Of a stretch of DNA of 54,787 nt, positions 8,862-18,312 are shown one piece after another (the stretch's first letter is position 1; the number at the start of each line of letters is the position of its first letter). The notes beneath the pieces are model-generated. The model was not told the origin of the DNA. It searched no databases and worked only from the letters and a program-made list of their open reading frames with translations. The position numbers and the translations under genes were made by a program. This DNA comes from an uncultured Luminiphilus sp. (GTDB lineage: Bacteria; Pseudomonadota; Gammaproteobacteria; Pseudomonadales; Halieaceae), in the NCBI GenBank assembly GCA_938091485.1, contig CALKMV010000017.1, positions 1 to 54,787 on the forward strand, written 5' to 3'.

Positions 8862-11536
8862 TCTGCGGCGTCCTCAGCTCCCTCCGCAATCGAACCGTCT
8901 GCATCGCCTGCCTCTGTGACCGGCGCGGCACTATCAGTCGAACCAGTCGAACCAGTCGAACCGCCAATAGCGGACTGTGCGTCGGTCGTGTCCACGTCGT
9001 CCTCGGCGATCCGACTGACGCTGACCAGCGCCTCACCGTCGCGGGTACGGATCACGCGGACGCCTTGAGTATTCCGTCCCTGCACACTGACTTCTTCGAC
9101 TCGGGTTCTCACCGCAGTGCCCTGATTGGAGATCAGCATCATTTCATCGCCGTCCCAGACTTGCTCAGCACCCACCAGAGAGCCGTTGCGCTCGGAAGTC
9201 GTCATGCCAATGACGCCTTTTGTACCGCGTCCTTTAACGGGAAACTCGCTAGTCTCCGAACGCTTACCATAGCCATTCTCGCTCACAGTCAGGATTCTGC
9301 TGCCTTCCTTCGGCACGACCAGTGAAATAAGACTATGGCCCTCGCCAAGTTTGATACCTCTCACACCCCGCGCGGTCCGGCCCATGGCACGAACAGCTGA
9401 CTCAGCGAACCGCACTACCTTGCCTTCACTGGAAAACAGCATGATGTCCTGACTGCCATCAGTGACCGCGGTGCCGATCAGCACGTCATCTTCTTCCAGT
9501 TCAATCGCGCGAAGGCCGACGCTGCGCTGTCGCGAGAACAGACTCATATCGGTCTTCTTGACTATGCCGTTAGCCGTCGCCATGAAAATGAAATGGTCGG
9601 TTTCGTATCCTTCAATGGGCAGAATGGAGGTGATGCGCTCGCCCTCATCCAGCGGCAGCAGGTTAACCATGGGCCGCCCACGGGCTGTGCGACTGGCCAA
9701 GGGAATATGGAACACTTTTAACCAATAGACCTTGCCCAGATTTGAAAAGCACAGAATCGTTGCATGAGTACTCGCAATTAAAAGATGCTCGACAAAATCT
9801 TCGTCTTTGACCGCAGTTGCGCTTCTGCCGGTTCCGCCTCTTCGCTGAGCCTGATAGTCGGTCAGCGACTGGGTCTTGGCATACCCACCATGCGAAATGG
9901 TCACTACGCGATCTTCCTCGGTAATCAGGTCTTCAACAGTCAGATCATGGGCTGAATCCGAAATCTGGGTTTTACGGTCGTCTCCGAACTCTTCCACGAC
10001 CTCCTCGAGCTCCTCGCGAATGACCTGCTTGAGACGATCCGGGTCACTCAGGATCTCTAGGTAATCTGCAATCTCGGCAATCTTGTCAGCGTATTCCTGC
10101 AACAACTTCTCATGTTCCAGCCCTGTCAGACGGTGCAGACGCAGATCGAGAATCGCCTGAGCCTGTGCAGGCGAAAGGTGATACTGGCCGTCATGGAGAC
10201 CCAATGAATCGGGAAGATCGTCCGGTCGGCAGGCATCAGCGCCGGCGCGCTCAAGCATCGCGATCACATCTCCGGGCGCCCAGGATCGCGCCATCAGCCC
10301 CTCGCGGGCATCGGCAGCGGTTGGTGAGGCCTTGATCAGTTCGATGACGTCATCAATATTGATGAGCGCAATGGCCAAACCCTCCAGCACGTGACCGCGC
10401 TCGCGGGCTTTGCGCAAAAGGTACACCGTCCGTCGGGTCACAATTTCGCGTCGATGACGAACAAACGCCTCAATCATTTGCTTCAGGTTGAGCACCTTCG
10501 GCTCACCATCAACCAGGGCCACCATGTTGATGCCCACTACCGATTGCAGTTGGGTTTGTGCATACAGATTGTTCAACACCACGTCACCGACTTCGCCGCG
10601 GCGCAGCTCTATCACTACCCTCAGGCCATCCTTGTCTGACTCATCTCGCAGCTCCGTGATGCCCTCTAGCTTTTTCTCTTTGACCAGCTCAGCAATGCGC
10701 TCAATCAGGCGCGACTTATTTAGCTGATAGGGGATCTCATGGATGATAATGGTGTCTTTACCTTTGGATTCGTCCGAGATCACTTCTGCTTTGGCTCGCA
10801 CGTAGATGCGGCCCCGACCAGTACGATAGGCCTGCACAATGCCCGCTCGGCCGTTGATCTGAGCGCCCGTGGGGAAATCGGGTCCGGGGATGTACTGCAT
10901 CAGCTCGTCGACGCTGATATCCGGATCCTGCAAAGCCGCCAGGCAGCCCGCTACCACTTCGCGCAAGTTGTGGGGCGGGATATTGGTGGCCATCCCAACC
11001 GCAATACCCGACGAGCCATTGACCAAAAGGTTGGGGACTCGGGTTGGCAGCACCGACGGTATACGCTCGGTGCCGTCGTAGTTATCGACGAAATCGACCG
11101 TTTCCTTGTCCAGGTCCGCGAGCAAGGCATGGGCGATTTTGGACATGCGAATTTCGGTGTAGCGCATGGCTGCGGCAGAGTCGCCGTCAACCGAGCCGAA
11201 ATTTCCCTGACCGTCTACCAGGGTGTAGCGCAACGAGAAATCCTGCGCCATACGAACGATGGTGTCATAAACGGCTGAATCACCATGAGGGTGGTACTTA
11301 CCGATGACGTCGCCCACTACCCGTGCAGACTTTTTGTATGCCTTGTTCCAGTCGTTATTCAACTCGTTCATCGCAAACAAGACCCTGCGATGCACTGGTT
11401 TCAAGCCGTCTCGGACATCCGGCAACGCACGGCCGACGATCACGCTCATCGCGTAATCCATGTACGACTGTTTCAGTTCGTCTTCGATATTGACGGGGAC
11501 GATTTCCCGCGCCATTTCCTGAGGATTTTCTGCCAT
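8858..11536 (-). CDS. gyrA: DNA gyrase subunit A
   Basis: 892 residues. The quinolone-determining region [17 protein letters not shown] is intact and has Ser and Asp at the positions equivalent to E. coli 83 and 87. The catalytic tyrosine is in AMRYTEIRM. Six C-terminal beta-pinwheel blades are present, and the GyrA-box QRRGGTGR is clearly visible. With GyrB it introduces negative supercoils. The C-terminal 35 residues are a low-complexity Gly/Ser/Thr and then acidic tail, partly created by a 9-bp tandem repeat. The gene is first in the minus-strand run and probably carries the promoter, facing mtaD. Confidence 0.98.
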   Translation of the reverse strand: MAENPQEMAREIVPVNIEDELKQSYMDYAMSVIVGRALPDVRDGLKPVHRRVLFAMNELNNDWNKAYKKSARVVGDVIGKYHPHGDSAVYDTIVRMAQDFSLRYTLVDGQGNFGSVDGDSAAAMRYTEIRMSKIAHALLADLDKETVDFVDNYDGTERIPSVLPTRVPNLLVNGSSGIAVGMATNIPPHNLREVVAGCLAALQDPDISVDELMQYIPGPDFPTGAQINGRAGIVQAYRTGRGRIYVRAKAEVISDESKGKDTIIIHEIPYQLNKSRLIERIAELVKEKKLEGITELRDESDKDGLRVVIELRRGEVGDVVLNNLYAQTQLQSVVGINMVALVDGEPKVLNLKQMIEAFVRHRREIVTRRTVYLLRKARERGHVLEGLAIALINIDDVIELIKASPTAADAREGLMARSWAPGDVIAMLERAGADACRPDDLPDSLGLHDGQYHLSPAQAQAILDLRLHRLTGLEHEKLLQEYADKIAEIADYLEILSDPDRLKQVIREELEEVVEEFGDDRKTQISDSAHDLTVEDLITEEDRVVTISHGGYAKTQSLTDYQAQRRGGTGRSATAVKDEDFVEHLLIASTHATILCFSNLGKVYWLKVFHIPLASRTARGRPMVNLLPLDEGERITSILPIEGYETDHFIFMATANGIVKKTDMSLFSRQRSVGLRAIELEEDDVLIGTAVTDGSQDIMLFSSEGKVVRFAESAVRAMGRTARGVRGIKLGEGHSLISLVVPKEGSRILTVSENGYGKRSETSEFPVKGRGTKGVIGMTTSERNGSLVGAEQVWDGDEMMLISNQGTAVRTRVEEVSVQGRNTQGVRVIRTRDGEALVSVSRIAEDDVDTTDAQSAIGGSTGSTGSTDSAAPVTEAGDADGSIAEGAEDAAE
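8936..8962. repeat. three exact 9-bp tandem repeats in the gyrA 3' end
   Basis: AGTCGAACC occurs three times head to tail. In gyrA it encodes the repeated tripeptide Gly-Ser-Thr in the C-terminal tail. Because the unit is a multiple of three, copy-number change would not shift the frame. Confidence 0.9.
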
Positions 11537-11596
11537 TGGGGCTACTTAACTCGGGCTCGTAATTGGGCCATTAGGGGCCCGGCTACGTAAAGTCAG

Positions 11597-11675
11597 AGTG
11601 TACCAAACAACCCCGCCTCAAGCGAGTTTTTAGCGCCTCGAACAGGCGGTTTTGAGGCCCCGGCCCCTGTATACT
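11597..11675. promoter_or_regulatory. divergent gyrA/mtaD promoter region with mirrored promoter-like boxes
   Basis: Between the two start codons (163 bases) both strands carry a TTGAGG box followed by a TATAAT-like box. On the plus strand TTGAGG is followed after 12 bases by TATACT, toward mtaD. On the minus strand TTGAGG is followed after 13 bases by TACACT, toward gyrA. The TTGAGGC/GCCTCAA pair is an inverted repeat. Spacers are shorter than the normal 16-18, so the TTGAGG elements may be operator half-sites rather than -35 boxes. Confidence 0.35.
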
Positions 11676-11699
11676 CTGCGGCCCGCGTGAGGAGTCTCC

Positions 11700-13031
11700 A
11701 TGCCTGATTTTGACACGGTCTTACACCCCGAATTTCTGATTCCCATGGTGCCGCGCCGCGAGGTTATGACGGGGCACAGCGTGGCGATTCGCGAGGGGCG
11801 GATCACGGCCATTCTGCCAAGGCAGGAAGCACAGGATGCCGATGCTGGTGAGCATATCGATCTGCCGCAGTGTGCGCTGATGCCCGGTTTCATTAACCTG
11901 CATTGTCACGCCGCCATGTCGCTGCTCAGGGGCTATGCAGATGATGTTCCCCTGATGACTTGGTTGCAGCGCTATATCTGGCCGACTGAAAGTCACTTTA
12001 TCAGCGAGGATTTTGTGCGCGACGGCTCTGACCTAGCGATTGCTGATTTGTTAATGAGCGGCACCACAACTCTGGCAGACCAGTATTTTTTCCCAGAGAT
12101 CACCGCCGAGTCGGTAGACCGAAGTGGCCTGCGCGCGCTCCTCACTTTCCCGGTGATCGATGTTGAAACCGCATGGGCTCGAGACGCTGAATCCTGCATT
12201 AACCGCGGCCTTGCGCTGCGCGATCAGTACCGTGATCATGACCGTATCGATGTCGGGTTTGGACCGCACTCCACCTACATGGTCAGCGAAAAGACCCTTT
12301 CCAGAGTGGCAATGCTGGCCGAAGAGCTCGACGCCTCTATACAGATCCACCTACACGAGACGCGCGAGGAAGTGCTGACCTCGGTAGAACGTTCGGGCCT
12401 CCGACCCATCGATTTTCTCGAGCAGGTGGGTCTGCTGGGTCCGCGTACTCAATGTGTGCACATGACAGCGCTAGGTGAGCAGGACATCGAGACAGTGGCC
12501 ACTCACGGTGCGCATGTTGTGCACTGCCCCCGCTCAAATCTCAAGCTAGGCTCCGGTATTTGCCCAGTGCAGAAACTCCTTGATCGTGGCATCAATGTGG
12601 CATTGGGCACCGATGGCGCTGCGAGCAACAACCGACTCAACATGCTCGGGGAACTCCAGACCGCATCACTCATTGGCAAAAGTCAGCATGGCGATGCGAA
12701 GGCGGTCGATGCGTGGACCGCATTGGAGATGGCGACTTTGCACGGCGCATCGGCATTGGGTTTAGAGGAGCAGCTCGGTAGTATCGAAGTTGGCAAGTCC
12801 GCTGACCTTATTGCATTGGATCTGTCCGGCCTGCAGCACCTGCCGCGGCACAATCTCGCCTCGAGTCTGGTCTACGCGAGCAGCGGCAACGAGGTGAAGT
12901 GGAGCTGGGTGGCGGGAAAACCGCTGGTCACTGCAGGTAAGTTGCAAACACTCGACTACACTGATCTCGCCGCAAGAGCAGGCCACTGGTCCGAACAGCT
13001 CGGCGCTTTCCGAACAACACTGGAGTCCTGA
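11700..13031 (+). CDS. mtaD: 5-methylthioadenosine/S-adenosylhomocysteine deaminase (amidohydrolase)
   Basis: 443 residues of the TRZ/ATZ amidohydrolase family. Metal-binding lines are NLHCHAAMSLLRGYADD, IQIHLHETREE and GTDGAASNN. This is the MtaD class, which deaminates methylthioadenosine and S-adenosylhomocysteine to the inosine forms in methionine-cycle salvage. The ATG has GAGGAG just upstream. It is followed by ubiG after four bases, as in Pseudomonas (mtaD-ubiG-mupP-yciK), where a methyltransferase product feeds this reaction. Exact substrate preference is inferred from family and synteny. Confidence 0.9.
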   Translation: MPDFDTVLHPEFLIPMVPRREVMTGHSVAIREGRITAILPRQEAQDADAGEHIDLPQCALMPGFINLHCHAAMSLLRGYADDVPLMTWLQRYIWPTESHFISEDFVRDGSDLAIADLLMSGTTTLADQYFFPEITAESVDRSGLRALLTFPVIDVETAWARDAESCINRGLALRDQYRDHDRIDVGFGPHSTYMVSEKTLSRVAMLAEELDASIQIHLHETREEVLTSVERSGLRPIDFLEQVGLLGPRTQCVHMTALGEQDIETVATHGAHVVHCPRSNLKLGSGICPVQKLLDRGINVALGTDGAASNNRLNMLGELQTASLIGKSQHGDAKAVDAWTALEMATLHGASALGLEEQLGSIEVGKSADLIALDLSGLQHLPRHNLASSLVYASSGNEVKWSWVAGKPLVTAGKLQTLDYTDLAARAGHWSEQLGAFRTTLES

Positions 13032-13035
13032 CACG

Positions 13036-13743
13036 ATGCCAATAAATGACAACGTCGATCGAGATGAAATTGCCAAATTCGAGAAGTTGGCCTCGCGTTG
13101 GTGGGACCCCAACAGTGAATTCAAGCCGCTCCATGACATCAATCCCTTGCGGGCTGGCTGGATTGACCAGCATGCCGACGTCAAAGGCAAGAGCGTGCTG
13201 GATGTGGGCTGCGGGGGCGGGCTGCTCTGCGAGGCCATGGCGCACCGGGGGGCCGAAGTCACAGGTATTGATATGGGTGAGGCACCTCTGGCCGTGGCGC
13301 GGCTACACCAGCTGGAAAGCGGTGTCGACGTCAACTACGTGCAGAGCACCGCAGAAGCGCTGGCAGAGCAGCAACAAGAGACGTTCGAGGTGGTTACCTG
13401 CCTTGAGATGCTGGAGCATGTGCCCGACCCATCCACCGTGATTCAGGCCTGCGCCGACCTGTGTCAGCCGGGTGGCGATCTGTTCTTCTCCACGATCAAC
13501 CGCAACCCCAAGTCATTCCTGTTCGCCATTGTCGGTGCCGAGTACATCCTGAATCTGCTACCCAGAGGCACCCATGAATACGACAAACTAATCAAGCCGT
13601 CCGAACTCGCGCGCTGGATTCGCGAGGCCGGGCTCGATATGCAAGAAATGATGGGGATGACATACAACCCACTCACCAAGCGGTATCGGCTTACGCCGGG
13701 TGATGTCTCGGTCAACTATCTCATCCGAGCGAAAAAGCCGTGA
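13036..13743 (+). CDS. ubiG: bifunctional 2-polyprenyl-6-hydroxyphenol / 3-demethylubiquinol 3-O-methyltransferase
   Basis: 235 residues. It begins with the UbiG-specific FEKLASRWWDPNSEFKPLH, then a class-I SAM-binding motif VLDVGCGGGLLCEAMA, CLEMLEHVPDP and the late FFSTINRNPKSF line. It performs both O-methylations of ubiquinone synthesis. The stop overlaps the mupP GTG by four bases. Confidence 0.97.
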   Translation: MPINDNVDRDEIAKFEKLASRWWDPNSEFKPLHDINPLRAGWIDQHADVKGKSVLDVGCGGGLLCEAMAHRGAEVTGIDMGEAPLAVARLHQLESGVDVNYVQSTAEALAEQQQETFEVVTCLEMLEHVPDPSTVIQACADLCQPGGDLFFSTINRNPKSFLFAIVGAEYILNLLPRGTHEYDKLIKPSELARWIREAGLDMQEMMGMTYNPLTKRYRLTPGDVSVNYLIRAKKP

Positions 13744-14414
13744 CATCACGCAACGTGAGCGCGGTGCTGTTTGATCTCGACGGCACCCTGATCGATACCG
13801 CTCCGGAATTCATTCACATTGGTCTTCAGCTGCGTTCTGAAGCGGGGTTAGCGCCCATCGAACCCGAGACCATCTGGCACAGTGTGTCCGACGGTGCCAT
13901 CGGTATGGTGCAGACCGCATTGGGCATGTCAGCCGACGACCCCTCTTTTGAGCAGTGGCGGCAGCGCTTTCTAACGCTATATGAAGCCGGTCTGGGAGAC
14001 CTCAGCCATCCTTACCCCGGATTACCGGCACTGATTGCCGATCTGCATCGAGCGGGAATTCACTGGGGAGTCGTGACCAATAAACTGGCGCGATTCACGC
14101 TCCCTCTCATGGACAGGATGCCCTTTGACCCAAAGGCTGGGGCGGTCGTGACACCCGATCACGTCGACCAACCCAAGCCTGACCCAGAGGCTGTCTTGCT
14201 CGCCTGCAAACAGTTGTCATGCGACCCTAAAGAGACCCTGTTTATTGGGGATCACTTAAGAGATATCGAGGCAGGTCGGGCGGCGGGATGCTTCACTATC
14301 GCCGCGGCTTACGGATATCTGGCGCCCAGGGAAACTGCGACAAACTGGCAGGCCGATGCGGTGGCTGACAGCAGTCGTGAACTGGCCGAATTGATCTCAG
14401 GAATGCTGTCATGA
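13740..14414 (+). CDS. mupP: HAD phosphatase, probable N-acetylmuramic acid 6-phosphate phosphatase
   Basis: 224 residues, HAD superfamily. Motif I is FDLDGTLIDTAPEF, motif II the VTNK line and motif IV LFIGDHLRDIEAGRAAG. It is annotated as phosphoglycolate phosphatase (Gph) by similarity in many genomes. Position directly after ubiG and before yciK matches Pseudomonas mupP, whose product dephosphorylates MurNAc-6-phosphate in the MurU cell-wall recycling route. ampD, another recycling gene, lies 36 kb away in the window. Start is GTG overlapping ubiG. The Gph alternative remains possible. Confidence 0.8.
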   Translation: MTSRNVSAVLFDLDGTLIDTAPEFIHIGLQLRSEAGLAPIEPETIWHSVSDGAIGMVQTALGMSADDPSFEQWRQRFLTLYEAGLGDLSHPYPGLPALIADLHRAGIHWGVVTNKLARFTLPLMDRMPFDPKAGAVVTPDHVDQPKPDPEAVLLACKQLSCDPKETLFIGDHLRDIEAGRAAGCFTIAAAYGYLAPRETATNWQADAVADSSRELAELISGMLS

Positions 14415-15166
14415 GTTTTGTCCCCAACAGCTGGCAAGCGTCCAGCGATGAGCTCGCCGGAAAAACCGTGCTGATCACTGGTGCCAGCCGCGGCATTGGA
14501 GAGGCTGTCGCACTCAGTTGTGCACAACACGGCGCGGAAGTCCTACTTTTGGGTCGTGATGAAACGGCATTGGCGCGGGTGTACGACCAGATTACCGATA
14601 TGGGATACCCCAAGCCCGGCATCATTCCACTGGACCTCAACACCCGGGATCCCTCGCTCTATGCCACGCTGGCAGACGAACTCGCGGGGGCAGAGGTGAT
14701 GCTCGACGGTTTGGTACACAATGCCAGCGTGCTGGGTGAGCGCCGCGCGCTGGCACAAACTTCACCCGAAAGCTGGGACGAGGTCTTGCAGGTCAACATG
14801 ACCTCGGTCTTTCTCTTGACCCGCGCACTGATGCCGCTCCTCGAGGCCGCATCGGCTGCCTCAGTCGTGCTCACCAGCTCCGGGGTGGGAAGACAGGGCA
14901 AAGCCTACTGGGGTGCTTACGCGGTTTCCAAATTTGCTACCGAGGGTTTCATGCAGGTGCTCGCTGACGAATTGAGCGCGACTAGCTCCGTTAGAGTGAA
15001 CAGTCTGAATCCGGGTGCGGTCAACACGGGCATGCGCAGAGCAGCCTATCCGGGGGAACCACCCGATACTAATCCAGCGCCGGCCGCATTAACTGACCGA
15101 TGGCTGTATCTGCTAAGCGATGCCAGTCGCGATCTCCACGGTCAAGCATTGAGCGCACAGGGCTAA
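14411..15166 (+). CDS. yciK: short-chain dehydrogenase YciK
   Basis: 251 residues. Dinucleotide-binding GASRGIGEAVA near residue 25, the structural HNASVLG line, and catalytic Tyr and Lys in YWGAYAVSKFA are all present, so the enzyme should be an active classical SDR. The family name YciK fits both the sequence and its place after mupP. The physiological substrate is not established to my knowledge. ATG overlaps the mupP stop by four bases. Confidence 0.88.
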   Translation: MSFVPNSWQASSDELAGKTVLITGASRGIGEAVALSCAQHGAEVLLLGRDETALARVYDQITDMGYPKPGIIPLDLNTRDPSLYATLADELAGAEVMLDGLVHNASVLGERRALAQTSPESWDEVLQVNMTSVFLLTRALMPLLEAASAASVVLTSSGVGRQGKAYWGAYAVSKFATEGFMQVLADELSATSSVRVNSLNPGAVNTGMRRAAYPGEPPDTNPAPAALTDRWLYLLSDASRDLHGQALSAQG

Positions 15167-15219
15167 AGCTGCTCAAATCGGAGCTGTTATCGTCTGCGGC
15201 CCAGACTCCGCTCGCGAGC

Positions 15220-16107
15220 TCAGTCGCTACGTCGACTCCGACGTCCTGCAACCCGCTGCCCTTTTTTTGCGAACCGCTGACGACGCTCCAGATCCTTTTT
15301 GGACAATCGTGCCGCCTCTCTAGTGGGCAGTCCGGCCATCTGATAGACCACATCCACATCCCGCTGCGGCAATTCCAACCACTGCCCTTTCTTGAGCTTC
15401 GAAGGCAGGAACACCTCGCCGTAACGAACGCGCTTCAACCGTGAAACAGTCGTGCCCTGAGACTCCCATAATCGCCGAACCTCCCGGTTGCGCCCCTCCA
15501 TCAGCACGACATAAAAGAAGCGATTGATGCCGTCACCTCCTCCTTCCTGAATGTCGGAAAATCTAGCAGGACCATCATCGAGCTCTACGCCGCCTTTAAG
15601 GCGCTCCAGCATAGGTTCATCTATCCGTCCCATCACGCGGACAAGATACTCTCGCTCAATCGCATTCGAGGGATGCATCAGAGCATTAGCCAGCGCCCCG
15701 TCTGTGGTAAACAACAGCACTCCGGAAGTGTTGAAATCAAGGCGACCCACCGAAATCCACCGGCCATTTTTCAGTTTCGGCAAACGCTCAAATACCGTTT
15801 TACGACCCTCGGGATCATCTCGGGAGCAAACCTCTCTGACCGGCTTGTGATACAGCAGGACACGAATCTCACCGGCAGCCTCCATCTCCAGCGGCTTGCC
15901 ATCCAGCCGCAGGCTCTGGCCCGAGCGAATACGATCTCCAAGAGTCGCCACACTGCCGTCAACGGCGACGCGGCCCTCTTCAATCCAGCGCTCCATCTGC
16001 CGCCGCGAGCCAAGTCCCAGATTCGCAAGCACCTTTTGCAGCTTCTGGCCTTTGTCTTCAGTGACAGAGTCGGGTGATTTAGTCTTTGGGGCTGTCTTGC
16101 TCGACAT
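15220..16107 (-). CDS. rluB: 23S rRNA pseudouridine(2605) synthase
   Basis: 295 residues. An N-terminal S4 RNA-binding domain (QKVLANLGLGSRRQMERWI) is followed by the RsuA/RluB/RluE catalytic domain with GRLDFNTSGVLLFTTDG holding the nucleophilic aspartate. A basic C-terminal tail (RRQRFAKKGQRVAGRRSRR) is typical of RluB. It is placed after scpA-scpB with a 29-base overlap, which is the usual context. RluE is excluded by length and by the S4 domain. Confidence 0.93.
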   Translation of the reverse strand: MSSKTAPKTKSPDSVTEDKGQKLQKVLANLGLGSRRQMERWIEEGRVAVDGSVATLGDRIRSGQSLRLDGKPLEMEAAGEIRVLLYHKPVREVCSRDDPEGRKTVFERLPKLKNGRWISVGRLDFNTSGVLLFTTDGALANALMHPSNAIEREYLVRVMGRIDEPMLERLKGGVELDDGPARFSDIQEGGGDGINRFFYVVLMEGRNREVRRLWESQGTTVSRLKRVRYGEVFLPSKLKKGQWLELPQRDVDVVYQMAGLPTREAARLSKKDLERRQRFAKKGQRVAGRRSRRSD

Positions 16108-16798
16108 CGTCTGCGTCTTCTAATTGAGGCTGGTCGTCATCCAGCGCTGCGGCGGCTTTTTCTTCCGTATCGGGTTGAGAGGCAACGCCTCCCCCTTCTT
16201 GTTGTCCATCGGCGTCAAGGTCGGAGAGCTGCTCCGGCACCTCCAATGCCAACTCGCCAGACAGGTTGTCGAGTTCCTTGATCTCCGCCAGTGGCGGCAA
16301 CTGATCAAGTGATTTCAGATTGAAGTAATCGAGAAACTGTCGGGTCGTTGCATACATGGCTGGCCGGCCAGGCACGTCACGGTGGCCCACCACCCGCACC
16401 CATTCGCGTTCCAAAAGCGTTTTGATGATATTGGTGCTCACGGCGACACCTCGAATTTCCTCAATCTCACCGCGCGTTATTGGTTGACGATAGGCAATAA
16501 GAGAAAGCGTCTCCATAAGCGCTCGCGAGTATCGAGCAGGGCGCTCCTGCCAGAGACGGCCCACCCAGGTTGCCAGATCCTGTCGCACCTGAAATCGATA
16601 CCCCGAGGCGACTTGCACCAATTCGTAGCCACGATCCTCACAGCGCTCCTCCACCAACTTAATTGCCGCGCGGATATCTTCCTTGGACGGACGCTCATTT
16701 TCCTCGAATAAGAGCGTCATACGCTGCACGGACAAGGGCTCTCCCGCTGCCAACAGCGCGCCCTCCAAGATCTGCACCAGCCCCGCTTCCATGTTCAC
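16079..16798 (-). CDS. scpB: segregation and condensation protein B
   Basis: 239 residues with two winged-helix domains. The second has the family line ETLSLIAYRQPITRGEIEEIRGV and then VGHRDVPGRPAMYATT. ScpB bridges ScpA and the SMC heads in the chromosome-condensing complex. An acidic, Gln-rich C-terminal tail of some 50 residues extends past the fold. GTG at 16798 overlaps the scpA stop; ATG at 16792 is the alternative. Confidence 0.95.
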   Translation of the reverse strand: MNMEAGLVQILEGALLAAGEPLSVQRMTLLFEENERPSKEDIRAAIKLVEERCEDRGYELVQVASGYRFQVRQDLATWVGRLWQERPARYSRALMETLSLIAYRQPITRGEIEEIRGVAVSTNIIKTLLEREWVRVVGHRDVPGRPAMYATTRQFLDYFNLKSLDQLPPLAEIKELDNLSGELALEVPEQLSDLDADGQQEGGGVASQPDTEEKAAAALDDDQPQLEDADDVEQDSPKD

Positions 16799-17670
16799 TC
16801 CGATTTCGCTTTGATATGGATAGGCCCAAAGCCCTCTGTCTGGACGAGCTCAATCAGGGATTCCTTCATGAGCTCCATCAGTGCCAGAAACGTCACCACC
16901 ACCCCCAGCCGGCCTTCTTCCGGCTTGAACAGAGAGACGAACGGCACGAAGCCCCCTTGCGTCAATGTTTCCAACACCTGAGACATGCGCTCTCGAGTTG
17001 AGAGCGATTCCATCTGAATCTGATGGCTGGCGTACATTTCGGCCCGTCGCAAGACCTCGCCTAAAGCCAGCAACACTTCCCGCATGTCCACCTCAGGTAG
17101 CGGTCTTTCCAGACGAAGATCTGGTGGGGCCGCAGAGGCCTGCCACAACTCCCGCTCCAGACGCGGCATCGCTTCGATATCCTCAGCAGCCTTCTTGAAA
17201 CGCTCGTATTCCTGCAGACGACGCACGAGGTTGGCACGAGGATCCTCCTCGTCCTCATCGACGTCACTAGATCGTGGAAGCAACATGCGCGACTTGATCT
17301 CAGCCAACATCGCGGCCATGAGCAGGTACTCTGCTGCCAGCTCGAACTGCATTGCATCCATCAGTTCGACATAGCGCATGTATTGCTCGGTGATTTGCGC
17401 GACGTCGATATCTAGGATGTCGAGATTCTGGCGTCGGATCAGGTAAAGCAGCAGATCAAGAGGCCCTTCAAAGGCATCGAGAAACACCTCCAACGCCTGC
17501 GGGGGAATGTAAAGGTCCTTGGGGAGCTCTGTGACTGCTTCGCCCCGGACCATTGCAAAGGGCATTTCACTCTGCTCGGGCCGCAGGGTGGGCATATCAC
17601 TCTCTGCCACGGGGTTTTCCGGCGGCCTTTCGGCGCCCTCCTGCGGGGCGTTTTCAGTAGAGTTGGTCAC
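16795..17670 (-). CDS. scpA: segregation and condensation protein A (kleisin)
   Basis: 291 residues. The core begins with FEGPLDLLLYLIRRQNLDILDIDVAQI, the kleisin N-terminal helical domain that contacts the SMC neck. EYLLMAAMLAEIKSRMLLP follows and a C-terminal winged helix closes the protein. It links the two SMC heads with ScpB. The N-terminal 45 residues are an unusually long acidic, Pro-rich leader. The start is GTG at 17670. Confidence 0.95.
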   Translation of the reverse strand: MTNSTENAPQEGAERPPENPVAESDMPTLRPEQSEMPFAMVRGEAVTELPKDLYIPPQALEVFLDAFEGPLDLLLYLIRRQNLDILDIDVAQITEQYMRYVELMDAMQFELAAEYLLMAAMLAEIKSRMLLPRSSDVDEDEEDPRANLVRRLQEYERFKKAAEDIEAMPRLERELWQASAAPPDLRLERPLPEVDMREVLLALGEVLRRAEMYASHQIQMESLSTRERMSQVLETLTQGGFVPFVSLFKPEEGRLGVVVTFLALMELMKESLIELVQTEGFGPIHIKAKSE

Positions 17671-17685
17671 AACGAAATTATACCC

Positions 17686-18312
17686 TCAGGCGTCTTCAAA
17701 GTCGCTGACGTCGCCGACACCGCGGCGCAAAATCAGCGGAGCCGAGCCGGTTAAATCAATCACACTGGTAGCCTCCAGCCCGCAGAAGCCACCGTCAATA
17801 ACCAGATCTACTTCGTGCTCAAGGTGATCCCGAATGTCATAGGGGTCTGTCATGGGATACTCCTCGCCGGGCAAAGCTAGGGTCGCACTCATGAGGGGCT
17901 CATCAAGCACCTGCAGGAGTGCCTGTGGAATCGAATGATCCGGCACGCGCAAGCCGATGGTTTTGCGTTTCGGCTGTACCAGCCGCTTGGGCACATCCCG
18001 GGTCGCTTCCAATATAAATGTATAAGGGCCAGGTGTGGCGTGGCGTAAGAGCCGATAGGCGGCATTGTCTACACGCGCATAGGTTCCCAGCTCAGACAGA
18101 TCGCGACACACCAAGGTGAAGTTGTGATCGTCCCGCAGCGCGCGGATCCGTCGGATGCGCTCCACTGCCTTTTTGTCGCCAAGCTGGCACCCTAATGCGT
18201 AGGCTGAATCTGTGGGGTACACCACCACGCCACCGCGGTGAATAATGTCGACCGCCTGTTGTATCAGTCGAGCCTGCGGTGTCTCAGGGTGGATGGCAAA
18301 AAACTGGCTCAC
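17686..18312 (-). CDS. yciO: YrdC/Sua5-domain protein of the YciO type (putative threonylcarbamoyl-AMP synthase)
   Basis: 208 residues forming a single YrdC domain: VVVYPTDSAYALGCQLGDKKAVERI, the KxR-type lines RIRALRDDHNFTLVC, and the C-terminal VIDGG and SVIDLT. YciO proteins resemble TsaC but their role in tRNA t6A formation is weak or uncertain. A separate TsaC would normally be elsewhere. It lies between rnm and scpA, the common gammaproteobacterial context. The GTG start overlaps the rnm stop. Confidence 0.85.
   Translation of the reverse strand: MSQFFAIHPETPQARLIQQAVDIIHRGGVVVYPTDSAYALGCQLGDKKAVERIRRIRALRDDHNFTLVCRDLSELGTYARVDNAAYRLLRHATPGPYTFILEATRDVPKRLVQPKRKTIGLRVPDHSIPQALLQVLDEPLMSATLALPGEEYPMTDPYDIRDHLEHEVDLVIDGGFCGLEATSVIDLTGSAPLILRRGVGDVSDFEDA

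Noticed and set aside
10739-11278. 179-residue plus-strand ORF opposite gyrA, and similar long antisense ORFs at 3425-3982, 7414-8016, 23346-24044, 39738-40403 and 43372-44043
   Set aside because: They lie entirely or mostly opposite strongly identified genes, have no matching family motifs and no good ribosome binding sites. They are codon-bias shadows.
11250-11420. Quinolone-resistance substitutions in GyrA
   Set aside because: The residues at the positions equivalent to Ser83 and Asp87 are unchanged.
11626-11655. GCGCCTCGAACAGGCGGTTTT as an intrinsic terminator upstream of mtaD
   Set aside because: Stem is only five base pairs and the T-run four; no plus-strand gene ends there.
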